Source: Gammaproteobacteria bacterium (lineage in GTDB: Bacteria > Pseudomonadota > Gammaproteobacteria > Steroidobacterales > PWYM01). Taken from it: a stretch of DNA of 59,842 nt. Below, piece by piece: positions 57,440 to 59,842 of this stretch. The notes below the pieces were generated by a model, which saw only the letters and a list, made by a program, of their open reading frames with translations, was not told where the DNA came from and ran no database searches. The stretch lies in assembly GCA_003567475.1 (NCBI GenBank), contig PWZL01000071.1, positions 1 through 59,842 on the forward strand, read 5' to 3'. Position 1 is the stretch's first letter. Every line of letters starts with the position of its first letter. The translations under genes were made by a program, and so were the position numbers.

Positions 57440-58039
57440 CTAGGCCAGGCTCTGTAGAACCTGACGGATCAGCTCTTCGGTGGATCTGCCCTGGGTCTCG
57501 AGCTTGCCCAGCATACGGGACACGTCAGCCGGCTTGTAGCCCAGGGCCACCAGCGCGCTCCAGGCCTCACCCTCGGCCGAGGGTGAGGCCCCCGGCGGAG
57601 CGCCCGGTGCCGACACGCCGGTGACGCCGGCCGGACCGCTGGTCACGCGATCACGCATCTCCACCAGCAGCCGTTCGGCGGTCTTCTTGCCGACCCCCGG
57701 AATCTTGGTCAGCAAGGCGACATCCTGTTCGTGCACGCAGCGGGAGAACGCCTCGACAGTAATGCCTGAGAGAATGCCGAGCGCGGTGCGTGACCCCACA
57801 CCACTGACCTTCAGCAGGCTGCGGAACAGCGTACGCTCGGCCTCGCTGGCAAAACCATAAAGAATGTGCGCATCCTCGCGGATCAGCAGGTGTGTCAGCA
57901 GCGTGACCTCGGCGCCCGTCTCCGGCAGTTCGTAGAGTGTTGACATGGGGGCCTCGACCTCGTAGCCGACGCCCTGCACGTCGAGCACCAGCCTTGGGGG
58001 CTGTTTGGCCACGAGTCGCCCGCGCAGAAATCCGATCAC
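57440..58039 (-). CDS. ruvA: Holliday junction binding protein RuvA
   Basis: 199 aa (E. coli 203). N-terminal OB fold ([20 protein letters not shown]), two helix-hairpin-helix motifs ([32 protein letters not shown]) and a C-terminal RuvB-binding domain ([13 protein letters not shown]-like [15 protein letters not shown]). The start is GTG 58039, overlapping the ruvC stop as GTGA; a longer frame to 58099 is rejected. Confidence 0.96.
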   Translation of the reverse strand: MIGFLRGRLVAKQPPRLVLDVQGVGYEVEAPMSTLYELPETGAEVTLLTHLLIREDAHILYGFASEAERTLFRSLLKVSGVGSRTALGILSGITVEAFSRCVHEQDVALLTKIPGVGKKTAERLLVEMRDRVTSGPAGVTGVSAPGAPPGASPSAEGEAWSALVALGYKPADVSRMLGKLETQGRSTEELIRQVLQSLA

Positions 58040-58551
58040 GGGCGTCGCCCGCGGCCTGCGGACAGCAGCGCAGGCGCTGCGCGCATGTGGGCATGGCACA
58101 GCGCCACGGCAAGGGCGTCTGCCGCATCCGGACGCGGTGTCTCCGGCAGACCCAGCAGGATCTTCATCATGTGCGCCACCTGGTGTTTATCTGCCGCGCC
58201 GGTGCCGACGACAGTCTGCTTGATCTGTCTCGGGGCATATTCAAACACCGCCGCCCCGCCGCCGAACACCGCGCAGAGCGCCGCGCCGCGCGCCTGGCCC
58301 AGCTTCAGTGCGCTGTCTACGCTCTTGTGCACAAACACCCGTTCCACCGCGATCTCTGCAGGCGTGTGCTCACGGACCACATCGCTCAGTTGTTCGAAGA
58401 TGCTGCGAAGTTTCGCCGGCATTTCCTCACCCACGCTGCGGATTTCACCCCACGCGAGGGCGCGGCTTCCGGCCGGCCCGTGTTCGATGATGCCGTACCC
58501 CGTGACCCGGGAGCCGGGATCGACGCCCAGAATGCGCAGCGGCTTGGACAC
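58036..58551 (-). CDS. ruvC: crossover junction endodeoxyribonuclease RuvC
   Basis: 171 aa Holliday junction resolvase (E. coli 173). The first catalytic Asp is in RILGVDPGSRVTGYG (Asp11); Glu of AIERVF-type AVERVFVHKSVDSALKL and the C-terminal Asp residues of RPDAADALAVALCHAH complete the site. First gene of ruvCAB, 19 bases after yebC. Confidence 0.96.
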   Translation of the reverse strand: MSKPLRILGVDPGSRVTGYGIIEHGPAGSRALAWGEIRSVGEEMPAKLRSIFEQLSDVVREHTPAEIAVERVFVHKSVDSALKLGQARGAALCAVFGGGAAVFEYAPRQIKQTVVGTGAADKHQVAHMMKILLGLPETPRPDAADALAVALCHAHMRAAPALLSAGRGRRP

Positions 58552-58570
58552 GGCGCCCCTGGCGCTGGCC

Positions 58571-59320
58571 TCAGGAGGCCAGACGCTCGAGGATCTCCTC
58601 GGGAATATCGGCGTTCGAGTAGACCTGCTGCACGTCGTCCAGATCCTCCAGAGCCTCGAGCAGACGCATCATCGCGGCGGCATCCTCCTCACCCAAGGAG
58701 ACCTGGGTCGACGCCCGCATGGTGATTTCTGCAGCCTCTGGTGCAAGCCCGGCGTCATTCATGGCTGCGACGACCGCATCGAACTCATCGGGATCCGTCA
58801 GGACTTCGAACGAACCATCCGCGTTCCCCACCACATCCTCGGCCCCCGCCTCCAGCGCCCGCTCCATCAGCACATCCTCGTCGCTGCCGGTTGGGTAGAG
58901 CAATTGGCCGACCCGGTTGAACAGGTAGCTCACCGAGCCGTCGGCACCAAGGTTGCCACCGTGCTTCGAAAACGCGTGGCGGATGTCCGCGACCGTGCGG
59001 TTGCGGTTGTCGGTCAACGCATCCACCATCACGGCCACCCCTCCGCTACCGTAGCCCTCGTAGCGGACTTCCTCGTAATCGTCGCCCTCGATCTCACCAC
59101 TGCCGCGTTTGATGGCGCGCTCGATGCGGTCCTTGGGCAGGCTTTGCGCACGCGCCTTGTCGATCGCGAGCCGCAACCGTGGGTTGGCATCAATATCCCC
59201 ACCGCCCATGCGGGCTGCCACAGTAACCTCACGGATGAGCTTGGTGAAAAGCTTCCCGCGCTTCTTGTCCTGCGCGCCCTTGCGGTGCTGGATATTGGCC
59301 CATTTGCTGTGGCCGGCCAT
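58571..59320 (-). CDS. yebC: YebC/PmpR-family transcription/translation regulator
   Basis: 249 aa (E. coli 246). It starts [20 protein letters not shown], the family signature; [19 protein letters not shown] and [11 protein letters not shown]-type [17 protein letters not shown] follow. Older work treats it as a DNA-binding regulator; newer work on homologues (TACO1, YeeI) indicates a role in relieving ribosome pausing. ATG 59320 is used; the frame to 59344 adds eight untypical residues. The yebC-ruvCAB order is common. Confidence 0.95.
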   Translation of the reverse strand: MAGHSKWANIQHRKGAQDKKRGKLFTKLIREVTVAARMGGGDIDANPRLRLAIDKARAQSLPKDRIERAIKRGSGEIEGDDYEEVRYEGYGSGGVAVMVDALTDNRNRTVADIRHAFSKHGGNLGADGSVSYLFNRVGQLLYPTGSDEDVLMERALEAGAEDVVGNADGSFEVLTDPDEFDAVVAAMNDAGLAPEAAEITMRASTQVSLGEEDAAAMMRLLEALEDLDDVQQVYSNADIPEEILERLAS

Positions 59321-59335
59321 GGTCTGTTCTACTCC

Positions 59336-59356
59336 CCGGCGCACCCGGGGCGCCGG
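59336..59356 (-). terminator. hairpin between yfaZ and yebC
   Basis: CCGGCGC-ACCCGGG-GCGCCGG is a perfect 7-bp stem in the 60-base gap, downstream of the yfaZ stop. No T-tract follows on the minus strand. Confidence 0.4.
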
Positions 59357-59380
59357 CCTCTTGGCGGATAGTGACTCACC

Positions 59381-59842
59381 TCAGAACCGGATGCGCAGCC
59401 CGAGGTGAAGTCCGGAATCGATGTTTGCGTCCGAGGTGCGCTTGAAGTTGGCATTCACCTGTCTCAGGCCGAGATAGACCGAGGCGTCGCGCAAGACCTC
59501 GTAGCCGACATAGGCGCCCAGCTCGCGGTAGCGCGTGGCGCTGCCGAAGGTCAACACTTCCGGTGAGAACCACAGGTAGGCCCCGAACTGTATCCGGTCA
59601 GCCTCAGGCAGGTTCACGCGAACGTCGCCGCCCAGTGCCAGCGCCGAGCCGCTGCGGTTGCGCACGTCGGAATCGAAATACACGATCCGCCCGCCCAGAC
59701 CGGGGCGGATTGCGCCAAGGTTGGGCAATGTGGTGCGCAGATCAAGGCGAGACGCGCCAGTTTCGAAACGCCCTTCGGCGGTGGCCTGCAATGCGGCATT
59801 TGACAGGCTGAGCTGGGTGAGATCAAACGCCGCGCCGTCGCG
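59381..59842 (-). CDS. YfaZ-family outer-membrane protein, C-terminal part
   Basis: The frame is open to the window edge; 153 residues are visible and the N-terminus with its signal peptide is missing. Amphipathic beta-strands (GGRIVYFDSDVRN, ATRYRELGAYVGYEVL, DASVYLGLRQVNANF) and the terminal LHLGLRIRF with a final Phe are typical of an outer-membrane beta-barrel, and the pattern fits the YfaZ group of unknown function. The TTG at 59791 is not a real start. Confidence 0.75.
   Translation of the reverse strand, partial: RDGAAFDLTQLSLSNAALQATAEGRFETGASRLDLRTTLPNLGAIRPGLGGRIVYFDSDVRNRSGSALALGGDVRVNLPEADRIQFGAYLWFSPEVLTFGSATRYRELGAYVGYEVLRDASVYLGLRQVNANFKRTSDANIDSGLHLGLRIRF

Overview
The window is GC-rich chromosomal DNA with short intergenic gaps and many ATGA/GTGA start-stop overlaps. 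Gene content and order point to a gammaproteobacterium: ruvCAB-ybgC-tolQRAB-pal-cpoB-queE-queC-tRNA-Lys, PhoPQ-like regulators beside purB/roxA/nudJ/mnmA/rluE, divergent ilvC/ilvY, and a four-subunit fumarate reductase. The mix (class II DAHP synthase, octaheme cytochrome with cytochrome b, isocitrate lyase, frdABCD) suggests a free-living, respiratory-flexible member of the Chromatiales/Ectothiorhodospiraceae side; that placement is a guess. I saw no rRNA, insertion sequence, prophage or CRISPR array.

Region 1 (1-31.2 kb). aceA, rluE and a class II DAHP synthase open the window, followed by a saccharopine-dehydrogenase-family gene split by an in-frame TAA. An NfeD protease/slipin pair faces a long minus-strand run: fumC-nudL-mazG, then glycine-zipper protein-PepSY-phoP-phoQ-hrpA. 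A perfect 7-bp direct repeat with 11-bp period lies in front of the second group and looks like a PhoP-type operator. On the plus strand purB-roxA-GNAT-DUF-nudJ-mnmA-acnA form a compact series. Several of these are neighbours of phoPQ in E. coli too, but hflD is missing here. Then come an SGNH hydrolase, a YgjP-type metalloprotein, tatD, and a membrane cytochrome b/octaheme cytochrome c module next to a NERD-domain protein.

Region 2 (31.2-49.7 kb). The minus strand carries thrA-thrC (no thrB between them), rpe-gph, a Bcr/CflA-type efflux pump, and an E1alpha/E1beta/E2 2-oxoacid dehydrogenase set whose E2 has one lipoyl domain but two E3-binding domains. An orphan P-loop protein separates this from frdABCD. 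ilvC and its LysR regulator ilvY diverge from a control region with two perfect inverted repeats. A GMC oxidoreductase and a small membrane-anchored protein of unknown function follow.

Region 3 (49.7-59.8 kb). An ordered housekeeping block runs entirely on the minus strand: yfaZ (cut by the window edge), yebC, ruvC-ruvA-ruvB, ybgC-tolQ-tolR-tolA-tolB-pal-cpoB, queE-queC and tRNA-Lys(UUU).

Carbon flow is well represented (aconitase, isocitrate lyase, fumarase, fumarate reductase, 2-oxoacid dehydrogenase), along with nucleotide sanitation (MazG, NudL, NudJ), envelope stress and integrity (PhoPQ-like, Tol-Pal, glycine zipper) and tRNA modification (MnmA, QueC/E). The best leads are the interrupted saccharopine dehydrogenase, the PhoP-like box, the double-E3-binding-domain E2, the octaheme/cytochrome b module, and perfect or near-perfect hairpins at all six convergent gene junctions.
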